Source of the DNA: Micromonospora pallida
GTDB taxonomy: Bacteria; Actinomycetota; Actinomycetes; Mycobacteriales; Micromonosporaceae
Assembly (NCBI RefSeq): GCF_900090325.1
Contig: NZ_FMHW01000002.1
Coordinates: forward strand, 434,001 to 498,000
DNA: 64,000 bases
Direction: 5' to 3'
The notes below the pieces were generated by a model that did not search any database, was not told where the DNA came from, and worked only from the letters and a program-made list of their open reading frames with translations. Each line of letters begins with the position of its first letter. Position 1 is the first letter of the stretch. This document shows, piece by piece, positions 23,550 through 30,962 of this stretch. A program made the position numbers and the translations under genes.

Positions 23550-23602
23550 ATTCGGGCTACCGCCTCGGCTACCTGCCCGCCCTCAACGCCGTCACCGGCT
23601 GA
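23543..23602 (+). pseudogene. orphan C-terminal gene fragment
   Basis: A plus-strand reading ending in SGYRLGYLPALNAVTG and a stop at 23600-23602. It has the look of a real protein C-terminus but no start. It directly abuts the lectin remnant and precedes a terminator. It may be the tail of the gene whose head is fused to the CitMHS transporter at 18570 (inference). Confidence 0.35.
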
Positions 23603-23626
23603 CCCGAGGCGACCACCGATCCGTCC

Positions 23627-23653
23627 GCCGGCAGTCCATACCGGACTGCCGGC
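23627..23653 (+). terminator. 11-bp stem terminator hairpin
   Basis: Perfect stem 23627-23637 with 23643-23653 and loop ATACC, 25 nt after the orphan fragment's stop. Its survival suggests that an intact gene once ended here. Confidence 0.7.
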
Positions 23654-23711
23654 TGTCGGGCGTCTCCGCTACCGTGGCGCGATACGGCGGACGGTGATCA
23701 GGAGGTGACGG

Positions 23712-26261
23712 ATGGCGCGGCTCACGTCGGCGTACCGGCAGGCGGTAACGGCCCACCGGGAAGCCCGTGAGCGGCTCGACCGGCTCACCCGGGCCCTCGC
23801 CGAGCGTCCCGCCCCGACCGGCGGGGAGACCGCCGACCTGGTCGCCCGGCTCGCCCGGGTCGGCGCGACCCTGGCCACCCCGACCCCCGGCGCGACCCCG
23901 CTGACCGCCGGACCGGTCCCGGTCCGGGTCGGCGAAGCGTCCACCGTGGACGGCGACTTTGCTGTGGTCGTACCGCTCGGCAGCGGCCGGCACCTGGCGG
24001 TCGACACCGACGCCCGCGATCCCCGGGTCGCCGCCCTGCTGCGCGCCCTGGTGCTCCGGCTGGTCGCCACCGCACCACCGGGCACCGTCCGGGTCGCCGC
24101 CCTCGACCCGGCCACGTTCGGGGCGGCCTTCCTGCCGCTGCGACCACTGGTCGACGCCGGGGTGCTCGATCCGCCCGCCACCACCGAACCCGAGATCGCC
24201 ACTCTGCTCGACACGGTCGAACGGCACGCCCGTCTTGCCCAGCAGGCCGGCCCGGACGCCGATCTGCCCACCCTGGTCGTGGTCGGCGCGGCACCGCCCC
24301 CGCCACGGGAACTCGCCCGGCTCGCCGCCCTCACCCACGCCGGCCCGACCGCCGCGCTCTGCGTGCTGCTCGCCGGGCAGCCACCCCGGGACGTCGGGCC
24401 GCCACCCCCACCGCTGGCCGCCGCCACCCGGATCACCCTCACCGACCGGTACGCCCACGTCGGCGACCCGCCCGGCCTGCCGTACAGCCCGGACGGGACC
24501 GGACTGGCCGCCCCGGTGCTGCTCGACGGCGACCCGGCACCGGCCACCGTCGCCGCGCTCGCCGAACACCTCGCCACCGCCACCCGGCAGGACGCCGCAC
24601 TCCGCTTCACCGACCTGCTCCCGGCCCACCACTGGGCCGAGTCGGCCCGCTCCGGCCTGCGTACCGTGATCGGCCGGGCTGGGCGTACCCCGGTCACCGT
24701 GGCGTTCGACGACGCCACCCCGCACTGGCTGGTCGGCGGACGGACCGGGGCCGGCAAGACGGTCTTCCTCCTCGACGTGCTCTACGGCCTGGCCACCCGC
24801 TACTCCCCGGCGGAACTGCACCTGTACCTCCTCGACTTCAAGGAGGGGGTCAGCTTCACCGAGTTCGTCCCCACCGGGCGGGACCCGTCCTGGCTGCCGC
24901 ACGCCCGCGCGGTCGGCATCGAGTCCGACCGCGAGTACGGCGTCGCCGTGCTCCGGGAACTCCGCCGCGAACTGGGACGCCGGGCCAGCGCGCTGAAACG
25001 GTACGGCGTCACCAAACTCGCCGACCTGCCCCGGGACACGCCGGCACCCCGGATCGTGGCGGTGGTCGACGAGTTCCACGTCCTGCTGGCCGGCAACGAC
25101 AGCCTCGCCCGGGAAGCGGTCACCCTCCTCGAGGAGCTGGCCCGCAAGGGCCGCTCGTACGGGGTGCACCTGGTGCTGGCCAGCCAGAGCACCGCCGGCA
25201 TCGAGGCCCTCTACGGCAAGGCCGACGCGATCTTCGGACAGTTCCCGCTCCGGGTGGCCCTGCCCGGCGGTTCCGGAGTGCTCGACCCGCTCAACCCGGC
25301 CGCCGACGCGCTGACCATCGGCACGGCGGTACTGAACACCGCCGCCGGGGCCGCCGGCCCGGACACCGTCGTCCGCTTCCCCGACGCGCACGCCGACGCC
25401 GGCGACCTGGGCCGACTGCGCCACCAGCTCTGGCAGGCCCGGCCCGCCGGCAACCAATCGCCGGCCGTGTTCCGGGGGTACGAGGCCGCGCACGTCGAGG
25501 ACGACCCGGTCTTCGCCGGGCTACGCCCCGGCGGTCGGCGCCCGGCCGCCCTGGTCGGCCGGGCGGTCGACGTGACCGGCAGCACCGCCGCCGTCGCCCT
25601 GGACGCCACCCCCGGCCGGCACCTGGCCGTGGTGGGCACCTCGGTGGCCGGCGCCCACGTGCTCCGGGCCGCCGCGTGGAGCCTCGCCCGGCAGCACGCG
25701 CCGGGCACCGCCCGGTTCCTGCTCGCCCCGCTGGTTGCCGCCGCCGACCCGGTCGCCGACGACCTCGCCGCCGCGCTCACCGACGCCGGGCACCCGGTCG
25801 ACCAGCTCGACGCCACCGGGCTGCGCGGACACGTCGGCCAGCTCGCCACCGCACCGGCCGCCCCGCCGACCGGGCGGACGTACCTGGTGGTGTTCGGGGT
25901 GGACGCGGCCGGCGCGGTGCTCGGCCTCTCCGATCCGGCCACCTTCCGCAGCGGGTACGACGACCTGCGCGCCCTGCTGCGGCACGCCCCCGGGTACGGG
26001 GTGCACCTGCTCGGCTGGTGGCGTGGGCTGCGCCGGCTCGCCGACGACCTCGGTGGCACGCAGAACCGGGACGACGTGGCCTGCCTGGTGGCGCTGAACG
26101 TGCCCGGGGCGGAGCTGGGGCTGCACCTCGGGGTGACCGACCTGGCGTACACCCCACGGGCGAACCGGGCCCTGCTGGTGGACCGGCACGAACACCGCAC
26201 CCAGTTGATCGTGCCGTTCGTCGGGGCGGGACACGAGCCGGACGAGGAGGGGCTGAGGTGA
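23712..26261 (+). CDS. FtsK/SpoIIIE-type ATPase
   Basis: 849 residues from ATG 23712 with a near-perfect Shine-Dalgarno (AGGAGGTGA). The N-terminal 30 residues are a helix; two alpha/beta regions precede the motor. Walker A is G343-T350 (GRTGAGKT), Walker B VVDEFHVLL with D453/E454, and the sensor VLASQSTAG. A second, degenerate FtsK-like domain without Walker residues follows (VALDATPGRHLAVVGTSVAG). There are no membrane helices and no DNA-recognising gamma domain, so this is not the divisome FtsK. The double-domain layout recalls ESX EccC and other secretion or DNA-pumping ATPases. The next gene overlaps by 4 nt. Confidence 0.85.
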   Translation: MARLTSAYRQAVTAHREARERLDRLTRALAERPAPTGGETADLVARLARVGATLATPTPGATPLTAGPVPVRVGEASTVDGDFAVVVPLGSGRHLAVDTDARDPRVAALLRALVLRLVATAPPGTVRVAALDPATFGAAFLPLRPLVDAGVLDPPATTEPEIATLLDTVERHARLAQQAGPDADLPTLVVVGAAPPPPRELARLAALTHAGPTAALCVLLAGQPPRDVGPPPPPLAAATRITLTDRYAHVGDPPGLPYSPDGTGLAAPVLLDGDPAPATVAALAEHLATATRQDAALRFTDLLPAHHWAESARSGLRTVIGRAGRTPVTVAFDDATPHWLVGGRTGAGKTVFLLDVLYGLATRYSPAELHLYLLDFKEGVSFTEFVPTGRDPSWLPHARAVGIESDREYGVAVLRELRRELGRRASALKRYGVTKLADLPRDTPAPRIVAVVDEFHVLLAGNDSLAREAVTLLEELARKGRSYGVHLVLASQSTAGIEALYGKADAIFGQFPLRVALPGGSGVLDPLNPAADALTIGTAVLNTAAGAAGPDTVVRFPDAHADAGDLGRLRHQLWQARPAGNQSPAVFRGYEAAHVEDDPVFAGLRPGGRRPAALVGRAVDVTGSTAAVALDATPGRHLAVVGTSVAGAHVLRAAAWSLARQHAPGTARFLLAPLVAAADPVADDLAAALTDAGHPVDQLDATGLRGHVGQLATAPAAPPTGRTYLVVFGVDAAGAVLGLSDPATFRSGYDDLRALLRHAPGYGVHLLGWWRGLRRLADDLGGTQNRDDVACLVALNVPGAELGLHLGVTDLAYTPRANRALLVDRHEHRTQLIVPFVGAGHEPDEEGLR

Positions 26262-27058
26262 GCAGCTTCGAGGACTACGCGGCCCTGGCCCGGCACCTCG
26301 CCGAGCAACGCCGGGCCGACGACCGGCGGGCCGACGCCGAGACCGGACGGCGACGGCGCTGGCAGGCCGACGTCGACCAGCTCGACCAGCGGCTTACCGC
26401 CCAGCAGGAGTGGCTGGCCGAACTCGGCGCGGCGATCGGCGCACCATTCCGGACGGTCGACCCGGACGGACCGCCGGAGGACCGGGAGCCGACGACGGAC
26501 GGGACGACGTACCGGGAACTGCCGGTCGGTCCGCCCCGCCCGGCCCTGCCGACCAGCGACCCCGCCCGGGTCGACGGTTCGGCGGCTCTCCGCACCGTCG
26601 ACCCGGGCTCGCCGCCGCCCGGTCCGGCCGCCCCGCCGCCCCCGCTCGATCCGGCCGAGGAACTGACCCGGGTCCGGTCCAGCGCCGACGAGGCCGACCG
26701 GTACGGCCGGCAGGTCGAGGCGCGGGCCGGGCAACCCCGACTCCTGCCCGGCTGGTCACCGCTGGCCCGGGCGATCGTCGTCTACCTCGGTAGCGCCTTG
26801 GTCGGGGCGCTCGCGGTGGCCGTTCTGGTGCTCGTCGCGAACGCCGGCTGGATCGACTCGGCCACCCTCGCCATCTGGACCGTCGCCGGCATCCCCGCGC
26901 TGGCTTTCTTCGCCGGGTTCCTGCTGCTCGGCCGGTACGGCCGACCGGCCGTCGGCGGCGCATCCCCGCCCCGGCACCTCAACACCGGCTTCGTGATCTG
27001 CTTCCTGCTGCTGCCCGCCGTCTCCTGCGGCTACCTGCTTCTCGCCCGGGGCGGCTGA
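26258..27058 (+). CDS. coiled-coil membrane protein, partner of FtsK-type ATPase
   Basis: 266 residues from GTG 26258, in a GTGA overlap with the ATPase stop. Residues 1-65 are a charged helix likely to form a coiled coil (LARHLAEQRRADDRRADAET). A Pro-rich linker (about 70-135) is followed by three hydrophobic helices, around VVYLGSALVGALAVAVLVLV, ATLAIWTVAGIPALAFFAGF and GFVICFLLLPAVSCGYLLL. It could anchor the soluble ATPase to the membrane (inference). No family name comes to mind. The last 303 nt are overlapped by an open frame on the other strand. Confidence 0.75.
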   Translation: MSSFEDYAALARHLAEQRRADDRRADAETGRRRRWQADVDQLDQRLTAQQEWLAELGAAIGAPFRTVDPDGPPEDREPTTDGTTYRELPVGPPRPALPTSDPARVDGSAALRTVDPGSPPPGPAAPPPPLDPAEELTRVRSSADEADRYGRQVEARAGQPRLLPGWSPLARAIVVYLGSALVGALAVAVLVLVANAGWIDSATLAIWTVAGIPALAFFAGFLLLGRYGRPAVGGASPPRHLNTGFVICFLLLPAVSCGYLLLARGG

Positions 27059-27568
27059 CCGCGCCGGCCGACCCGTGGCGTCCGGCGCGCTGCCGGCGGT
27101 CGGCTCGGCGTCGACGGTCGACTCGGCCGTCGGTTCGGCGGTGGCGGTCGGCTCGCCTTCGGCGGTGGTCCAGGCGGCGGTGAGCAGGTCGTCCAGGTCG
27201 GCCGAGGTCATCCCCTCGTCCTCGAGGAGCCCGAGCAGCAGCAGCGTACGGGCGGTCAGCGTGGCCGCGTCGTCCGGCGGGGCCGGGCACTCGCCGAGCG
27301 CCGCCCGGATCAGCGCCTCGGCCACTGTCGGATCCACGTCCAGGCCGGTCACGTCGTACCGCTCCCGGGCCGAGGCGACGAACCGGATCACCGCCGCCCG
27401 GTCCGCATCGGGCGCGAACCGCCGCCGGACGGCCACCAGCAACGCCCCGGCCAGCAGGTCCGCGTACCGCCGCCACTCCGGCTCGGCGAAACCGCGTACC
27501 CGCCGGTCGTGTCGGTCCACCCGTCCGTGCACCAGACTCCGCAGGGCCGTCCGCACGCTCTCCGTCAC
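26756..27568 (-). CDS. conserved hypothetical protein with doubtful antisense C-terminus
   Basis: 270 residues from GTG 27568, coupled to the upstream minus-strand gene in a GTGA. Residues 1 to about 140 look real: RRYADLLAGALLVAVRRRF, RYDVTGLDVDPTVAEALIR, TARTLLLLGLLEDEGM, an all-helical protein. After an E/T/P-rich linker, the last 100 residues lie antisense to the membrane protein gene and read as low-complexity shadow (QQQEADHEAG, EHQNGHRERP). A frameshift or sequencing error near 27060-27100 may have removed the true stop. The first half is trustworthy; the end is not. Confidence 0.6.
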   Translation of the reverse strand: MTESVRTALRSLVHGRVDRHDRRVRGFAEPEWRRYADLLAGALLVAVRRRFAPDADRAAVIRFVASARERYDVTGLDVDPTVAEALIRAALGECPAPPDDAATLTARTLLLLGLLEDEGMTSADLDDLLTAAWTTAEGEPTATAEPTAESTVDAEPTAGSAPDATGRPARSAAPGEKQVAAGDGGQQQEADHEAGVEVPGRGCAADGRSAVPAEQQEPGEESQRGDAGDGPDGEGGRVDPAGVRDEHQNGHRERPDQGATEVDDDRPGQR

Positions 27569-28359
27569 CGTCGCCACTCCCTGATCACCTCGTTGCGTAC
27601 CCTCGTCCAGCGGCCGGGGCGCTCCCGGCGACGCCGTGCCCGTACCAGGTGGATTGCCGCCCGGACCCCGGCGGCGATCTCCGCCGGGTCGGCGCACGTG
27701 CTGCCCCTTGGCGGTGGTGCCGGCTCCGGCACACCGGCCAGCCGTGCCGCGTACCGGTCGATGGTTCGTGCGCCCACCGCCAGCCGCGCGGCGACCAGGT
27801 CGAGCCGCGCGGACGCCGCCGCGAACCGCCGGGCCGCGACCAGGCCGTCCACCCGCCCGGTACGCCGCAGCCGGTCCTCGGCCGCGCCGAGCCGGTGCCG
27901 CACCCGGGCGGCGAGCGCGGCGGCCCGGTCCGCATCGGCGCGAGCCAACCGCAGCCCAGCCAGCAGACTCGTGGAGCCGGCCGGCGTGTCCGGATCGGCC
28001 CGCGCCTCGGCCAGCCCCGCGTAGACCAGCCCAAGCGCCCGCCAGCACTCGGCCACCGCCTCCCGCCACGGCTGCCGCCGGGTGGGCGACCCGGCCCCGT
28101 GTAGGTGCGCGCCGGCCCGGTCGTTCGCCGCGATCAGCGCCAGCCAGGCGGTCCGCAGGTCGTCCACCAGGTCGTCGGTGAGCCGCACGCTGGCGTAGTG
28201 GGCGAGGCGGCCCTGCGCGGCCCGCCACTCGTCGCACGGGCCGGGCCGCCCGCAGGCGCGGCACACCCCGGTGTACGCGACAGTCTGGTGCGCGGTGAGC
28301 ATCCGGCGCGCGTCGGTGATCCGCTCGTGCGCGTACGTGCTGAAGTGGCCCTGGTTCAC
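27565..28359 (-). CDS. conserved hypothetical protein with Cys-rich knuckle
   Basis: 264 residues from GTG 28359, in a GTGA overlap with the small gene before it. Near residue 35 it has GVCRACGRPGPCDEW, a likely zinc knuckle. The rest is helical, with an Arg/Ala-rich region (RLARADADRAAALAARVRHR) that may form a coiled coil. It has no membrane segment and I recognise no family. It belongs to a three-gene minus-strand operon facing the FtsK-type ATPase pair. Confidence 0.7.
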   Translation of the reverse strand: MNQGHFSTYAHERITDARRMLTAHQTVAYTGVCRACGRPGPCDEWRAAQGRLAHYASVRLTDDLVDDLRTAWLALIAANDRAGAHLHGAGSPTRRQPWREAVAECWRALGLVYAGLAEARADPDTPAGSTSLLAGLRLARADADRAAALAARVRHRLGAAEDRLRRTGRVDGLVAARRFAAASARLDLVAARLAVGARTIDRYAARLAGVPEPAPPPRGSTCADPAEIAAGVRAAIHLVRARRRRERPGRWTRVRNEVIREWRR

Positions 28360-28535
28360 CGGGTGCCGCCGCTGGTCGTGCCCTTGACCATCAGAGCGAA
28401 GCGGACCTCCGGGCAGGGGTGGTCCGCGCCGCAGGCACAGACCAGGCGGGTCACGGTACGGATGGGGTGGGCGAAGAGGATGTCGTCGGCGTCCTCGACG
28501 TCCTGCGCGGACGCGAAGTCGGACAGGTGCTGCAC
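28356..28535 (-). CDS. small Cys-rich protein, 59 aa
   Basis: Starts at GTG 28535 (VQHLSDFASAQDVEDADDIL) with GGGAG 8 nt before it; it ends in a GTGA overlap with the next gene. LVCACGADHPCPEVRFAL is a short Cys cluster similar to the one in the 264-aa protein that follows, so both may bind zinc alike. The frame stays open upstream, but that part has no coding character. First gene of the minus-strand operon. Confidence 0.65.
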   Translation of the reverse strand: MQHLSDFASAQDVEDADDILFAHPIRTVTRLVCACGADHPCPEVRFALMVKGTTSGGTR

Positions 28536-28835
28536 GGGTACGTCTCCCGTCTGCTCCTTGCGCGATGGGTTGTCTCGGTCTGGGTGGTGGTGTCGGTCTC
28601 GGCGTCGGTGGCGGGGCTGCGTGCGGGCAGGCCCCGGCACGCCCGGCCGGCCAGGGGGAGCGGCCGACCGGGCGCTTACTGCGGTGGGGAAGGACCAACT
28701 CCCACGGGTGCTGACCAGGGAGCCGGCCGACGCCAGCTTTACATGTGCGCCAATACAAAGCAAGCCCCTGCTCTGCATTTCTTGCCATGTAAAGCTGATG
28801 CGTGATCCAATGGCGGCGCTGACCAGGGAGTCCAC
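28536..28835. other. divergent intergenic region with inverted and direct repeats
   Basis: About 300 bases between the small Cys-rich gene and the GntR gene. No credible gene. It holds a 12-bp inverted repeat (28734-28745 and 28786-28797) and a 13-bp direct repeat (28710-28722 and 28818-28830). The segment 28735-28800 is distinctly AT-richer than its surroundings. Confidence 0.7.
28734..28797. promoter_or_regulatory. 12-bp inverted repeat CAGCTTTACATG, candidate operator
   Basis: Perfect arms CAGCTTTACATG (28734-28745) and CATGTAAAGCTG (28786-28797), 40 nt apart, 40 nt before the GntR start. Low local GC and symmetry fit an autoregulatory operator or the ends of a small mobile element. Confidence 0.5.
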
Positions 28836-29054
28836 ATGCCCGCCAAATCGAAGTGGGAGCGGCTTGCCGATCATCTGCGATCGCAGATCGAATCGGGCGA
28901 GCTGGCTCCCGGAGACAAGTTGCCCTCCACTACCGAGCTGTGCCAGCAGCACAGCGTCTCGGCCATCACCGTGCGCCAAGCGATCTTCAAGCTGCGTACC
29001 GAAGGGCTGATCGAAGGCGTCCAAGGGGTCGGAGTGTTCGTCGCCGAGCGTTAG
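28836..29054 (+). CDS. GntR-family winged-helix regulator, DNA-binding domain only
   Basis: 72 residues, ATG with CAGGGAG before it. It is almost only the winged helix: WERLADHLRSQIESGELAPG, DKLPSTTELCQQHSVSAITV and GLIEGVQGVGVFVAE. No ligand-binding domain is attached, which is common in actinobacterial one-domain GntR proteins. It faces away from the minus-strand Cys-rich operon and precedes the duplicated DUF6244-like module. It may control either, through the inverted repeat upstream (inference). Confidence 0.85.
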   Translation: MPAKSKWERLADHLRSQIESGELAPGDKLPSTTELCQQHSVSAITVRQAIFKLRTEGLIEGVQGVGVFVAER

Positions 29055-29384
29055 CCCGGCCGGCTGATCTGCCGGCTGCCGCCTGCTGTCCCGATGATCG
29101 TGGTGACAGTGGGCCCTTCTGGGGGCCGTTTCCTGCCACGCTTCACCGCGCCCATCGGTCGCCACCACTCCCTCGCTATGACCTGAGTCCGTTTCGCCGA
29201 TGTCGCGGCATCGGCGATCGCAGGATGCCCCCGGCTCGGTTAATTCATGTCGATCAGTAAGTCGGCTACGTCATGGGTCCTTCGGGGGGTAGTTTCTCCG
29301 TAGTTGAGCTCATACGCTGTGTTGTGGTCGACGCCGTTGCGGCGGCGTGGCCGCTGAACTCCGGCCGACCCACTGGGAGGGCGT
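29055..29384. other. intergenic region: hairpins and module promoter A
   Basis: No gene seen. It includes an inverted repeat TCGCCGATG / CATCGGCGA near 29198-29221, and the block GTTGAGCTCATACGCTG (29303-29319), which recurs in front of the second module copy. TACGCT (29313-29318) is a possible -10 box. Confidence 0.6.
29303..29350 (+). promoter_or_regulatory. conserved leader/promoter block, module copy A
   Basis: Begins GTTGAGCTCATACGCTG and ends in a GGCGTGGCCGCTG-like stretch; 82 nt from block to start codon. The same block precedes copy B at nearly the same distance (83 nt). It is probably the module promoter, with TACGCT as -10. Confidence 0.5.
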
Positions 29385-29651
29385 GTGAGTAGCGCGGCAG
29401 AGATGATTGCGAAGCTGAGCGCGGCCTCGCAGAAGCTGGACGATGCACGGGCCAAGACGGCCGCCGCCGCCCATGATGCCGCCGAGGCGCGGACCCTCGT
29501 GTCCGGCGCGTTGGAGGGTGTGGGGGCCGGTCCGCTGGTCGGTGTGATCGATGCGTACCGGCAGGCGTTGATGCAGGCGGCGCAGGGCAGTGAGCCGGCT
29601 CGGCAGCACGTCCAGGAAACGATCGCGAAGATCCACGCCCTGGGAAACTGA
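29385..29651 (+). CDS. DUF6244-like small protein, module copy A
   Basis: 88 residues from GTG 29385, with GGGAGGG before it. An all-helical soluble protein with heptad-like Ala pattern: SSAAEMIAKLSAASQKLDDA, then a GVGAGPLVGVIDAYRQAL core and HVQETIAKIHALGN end. I recall this pattern as DUF6244, found mainly in Micromonosporaceae; its function is unknown. By my count 77 of 88 residues equal copy B, and the last 46 are identical. Size and helical form recall small chaperone- or WXG100-like partners, without their motif. Confidence 0.8.
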   Translation: MSSAAEMIAKLSAASQKLDDARAKTAAAAHDAAEARTLVSGALEGVGAGPLVGVIDAYRQALMQAAQGSEPARQHVQETIAKIHALGN

Positions 29652-29686
29652 CCGGGGGTGGTGGTAGCGCAACCCGCCAGCCACCC

Positions 29687-29989
29687 ATGATCTCCGAGCC
29701 GTTACGGCCACAGGACGAAGAAACTCCCCAGCGACGGGAGCGCCGGGAGTCCCGGAGCCGAGAGGGCGACGAGGCTCCACCGCCCGCCCGTCGGGAGCGA
29801 GTCAGCCCGGAAGCCATCGCACTTGGCGGGACTGCTGCCACCACCGCATGGGCAAGCGTTGCGGAGTTCCTGCCGGCGTTACCGAAAACGATCGCGGGAG
29901 TTGTCCTTGGGTCGATAGCCACCTGGGGGTCCTTCAAGGCGTACAGGGCCAGAAAGCAGGAACGCGGAGGTTCGAATGAAGATCGATGA
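29687..29989 (+). CDS. small basic single-span membrane protein, module copy A
   Basis: 100 residues from ATG 29687; no good Shine-Dalgarno, so the start is uncertain. The N-terminal half is very Arg/Glu-rich (PQRRERRESRSREGDEAPPP) and probably disordered. One hydrophobic region, around FLPALPKTIAGVVLGSIATW, is followed by FKAYRARKQE. Copy B at 30963 shares FLPA-PKTI-G-VL and the FKA tail. The next gene begins inside it, 14 nt before the stop. Confidence 0.65.
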   Translation: MISEPLRPQDEETPQRRERRESRSREGDEAPPPARRERVSPEAIALGGTAATTAWASVAEFLPALPKTIAGVVLGSIATWGSFKAYRARKQERGGSNEDR

Positions 29990-30422
29990 CCGGGTTGAAC
30001 AACTCGTGCGCGACACCCTGCACTGGGCTGTCAAGCGTAAGCCCGACGAGTTCGGGGACGCGTTGCGCGCCTTCCCGAACGAGGCGACCCGACGCTCGGC
30101 CCTGGAACTGCTTGTCGCGATCTGCGGCTACACGGCGGTTGACGTCTTCGGCCAGCGGCCCTCCGAGGACCAGATACGGGCGCTAGCCGCCGACATCGCC
30201 GAAGACGAAGGTTGGGCATCGGTCACCACAGCCGAAGTCGCTGCCTACATCGACGCGGTCCTCGGCGGTAGCCGGAAACTCGACGCCCTGCCCTCGGAAC
30301 GTCTCGTGCCGGTTTCGTTCGTCGTTGCCGCCAACCTGTTGTCGTCGAAGCCCAAGGCACCGGGTGAGTGGTGGTTCAACTACCTGGACAAGGTGGAAGC
30401 CGCGATCGAGGCTGCGAGGTAG
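29976..30422 (+). CDS. MKID-type helical protein, module copy A
   Basis: 148 residues from ATG 29976. Begins MKIDDRVEQLVRDTLHWAVK and ends with a conserved EWWFNYLDKVEAAIEAA. In between lie helices with LELLVAICGYTAVDVFGQRP and VSFVVAANLLSSKPKAPG. No catalytic motif and no clear membrane helix. The family is known to me only as hypothetical protein in Micromonosporaceae. Copy B (31250) has the same length and ends but a diverged middle, suggesting specialisation. Confidence 0.75.
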   Translation: MKIDDRVEQLVRDTLHWAVKRKPDEFGDALRAFPNEATRRSALELLVAICGYTAVDVFGQRPSEDQIRALAADIAEDEGWASVTTAEVAAYIDAVLGGSRKLDALPSERLVPVSFVVAANLLSSKPKAPGEWWFNYLDKVEAAIEAAR

Positions 30423-30547
30423 GGACTGGCGGTTGGCGATGTCGCCACCTCTTCGCTCCCGCGCGCGGGATGCCTCCGGTTCCTTGGCATGGAGTGGATC
30501 AGTGGGGCCAGTCCGTCGTGGATCTACCTCGGGGTGGCTTGTCCGTG

Positions 30548-30601
30548 GTTGATCTCATACGCTGCGTGGTGGTTCGCGCCGGTGCGGTGGCGTGGCCGCT
30601 G
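30548..30601 (+). promoter_or_regulatory. conserved leader/promoter block, module copy B
   Basis: GTTGATCTCATACGCTG (30548-30564) and a following GGCGTGGCCGCTG match the block before copy A. TACGCT at 30558-30563 is the shared -10 candidate. Confidence 0.5.
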
Positions 30602-30630
30602 GACTTTGGCTGGCCCTGGGGGAGGGGTGT

Positions 30631-30897
30631 GTGAGTAGCGCTGCGGAGATGATCGCGAAGCTGAGCGTGGCGTCGCAGAAGCTGGAGGAGTCGCGGGCCA
30701 AGGCGGCCGGTGCCGCTCAGGATGTCGCCGAGGCGCGGGCTCTCGTGGCGAGTGCGTTGGAGGGTGTGGGTGCTGGTCCGCTGGTCGGTGTGATCGATGC
30801 GTACCGGCAGGCGTTGATGCAGGCCGCGCAGGGCAGTGAACCGGCGCGGCAGCACGTCCAGGAGACGATCGCAAAGATCCACGCGCTGGGAAACTGA
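30631..30897 (+). CDS. DUF6244-like small protein, module copy B
   Basis: 88 residues from GTG 30631 with GGGAGGGG before it. Differs from copy A mainly in the first half (KLSVASQKLEESRAKAAGAA against KLSAASQKLDDARAKTAAAA). The second half and the first 40 nt after the stop are almost identical at DNA level, which points to recent duplication or gene conversion. Confidence 0.8.
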   Translation: MSSAAEMIAKLSVASQKLEESRAKAAGAAQDVAEARALVASALEGVGAGPLVGVIDAYRQALMQAAQGSEPARQHVQETIAKIHALGN

Positions 30898-30962
30898 CCG
30901 GGGGTGGTGGCAGCACAACCCGCCAACCACCCCGGGCGGCTCCTCCGGTACTCCGGCCCAGT

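Noticed and set aside
23592-25493. 633-codon minus-strand frame over the FtsK-type gene
   Set aside because: Gly/Glu/Val shadow of the ATPase gene with no motif.
28419-28805. Plus-strand ORF of 128 codons opposite the small Cys-rich gene
   Set aside because: Runs through the inverted-repeat region with no start signal; the minus-strand genes are coupled by GTGA overlaps and fit better.
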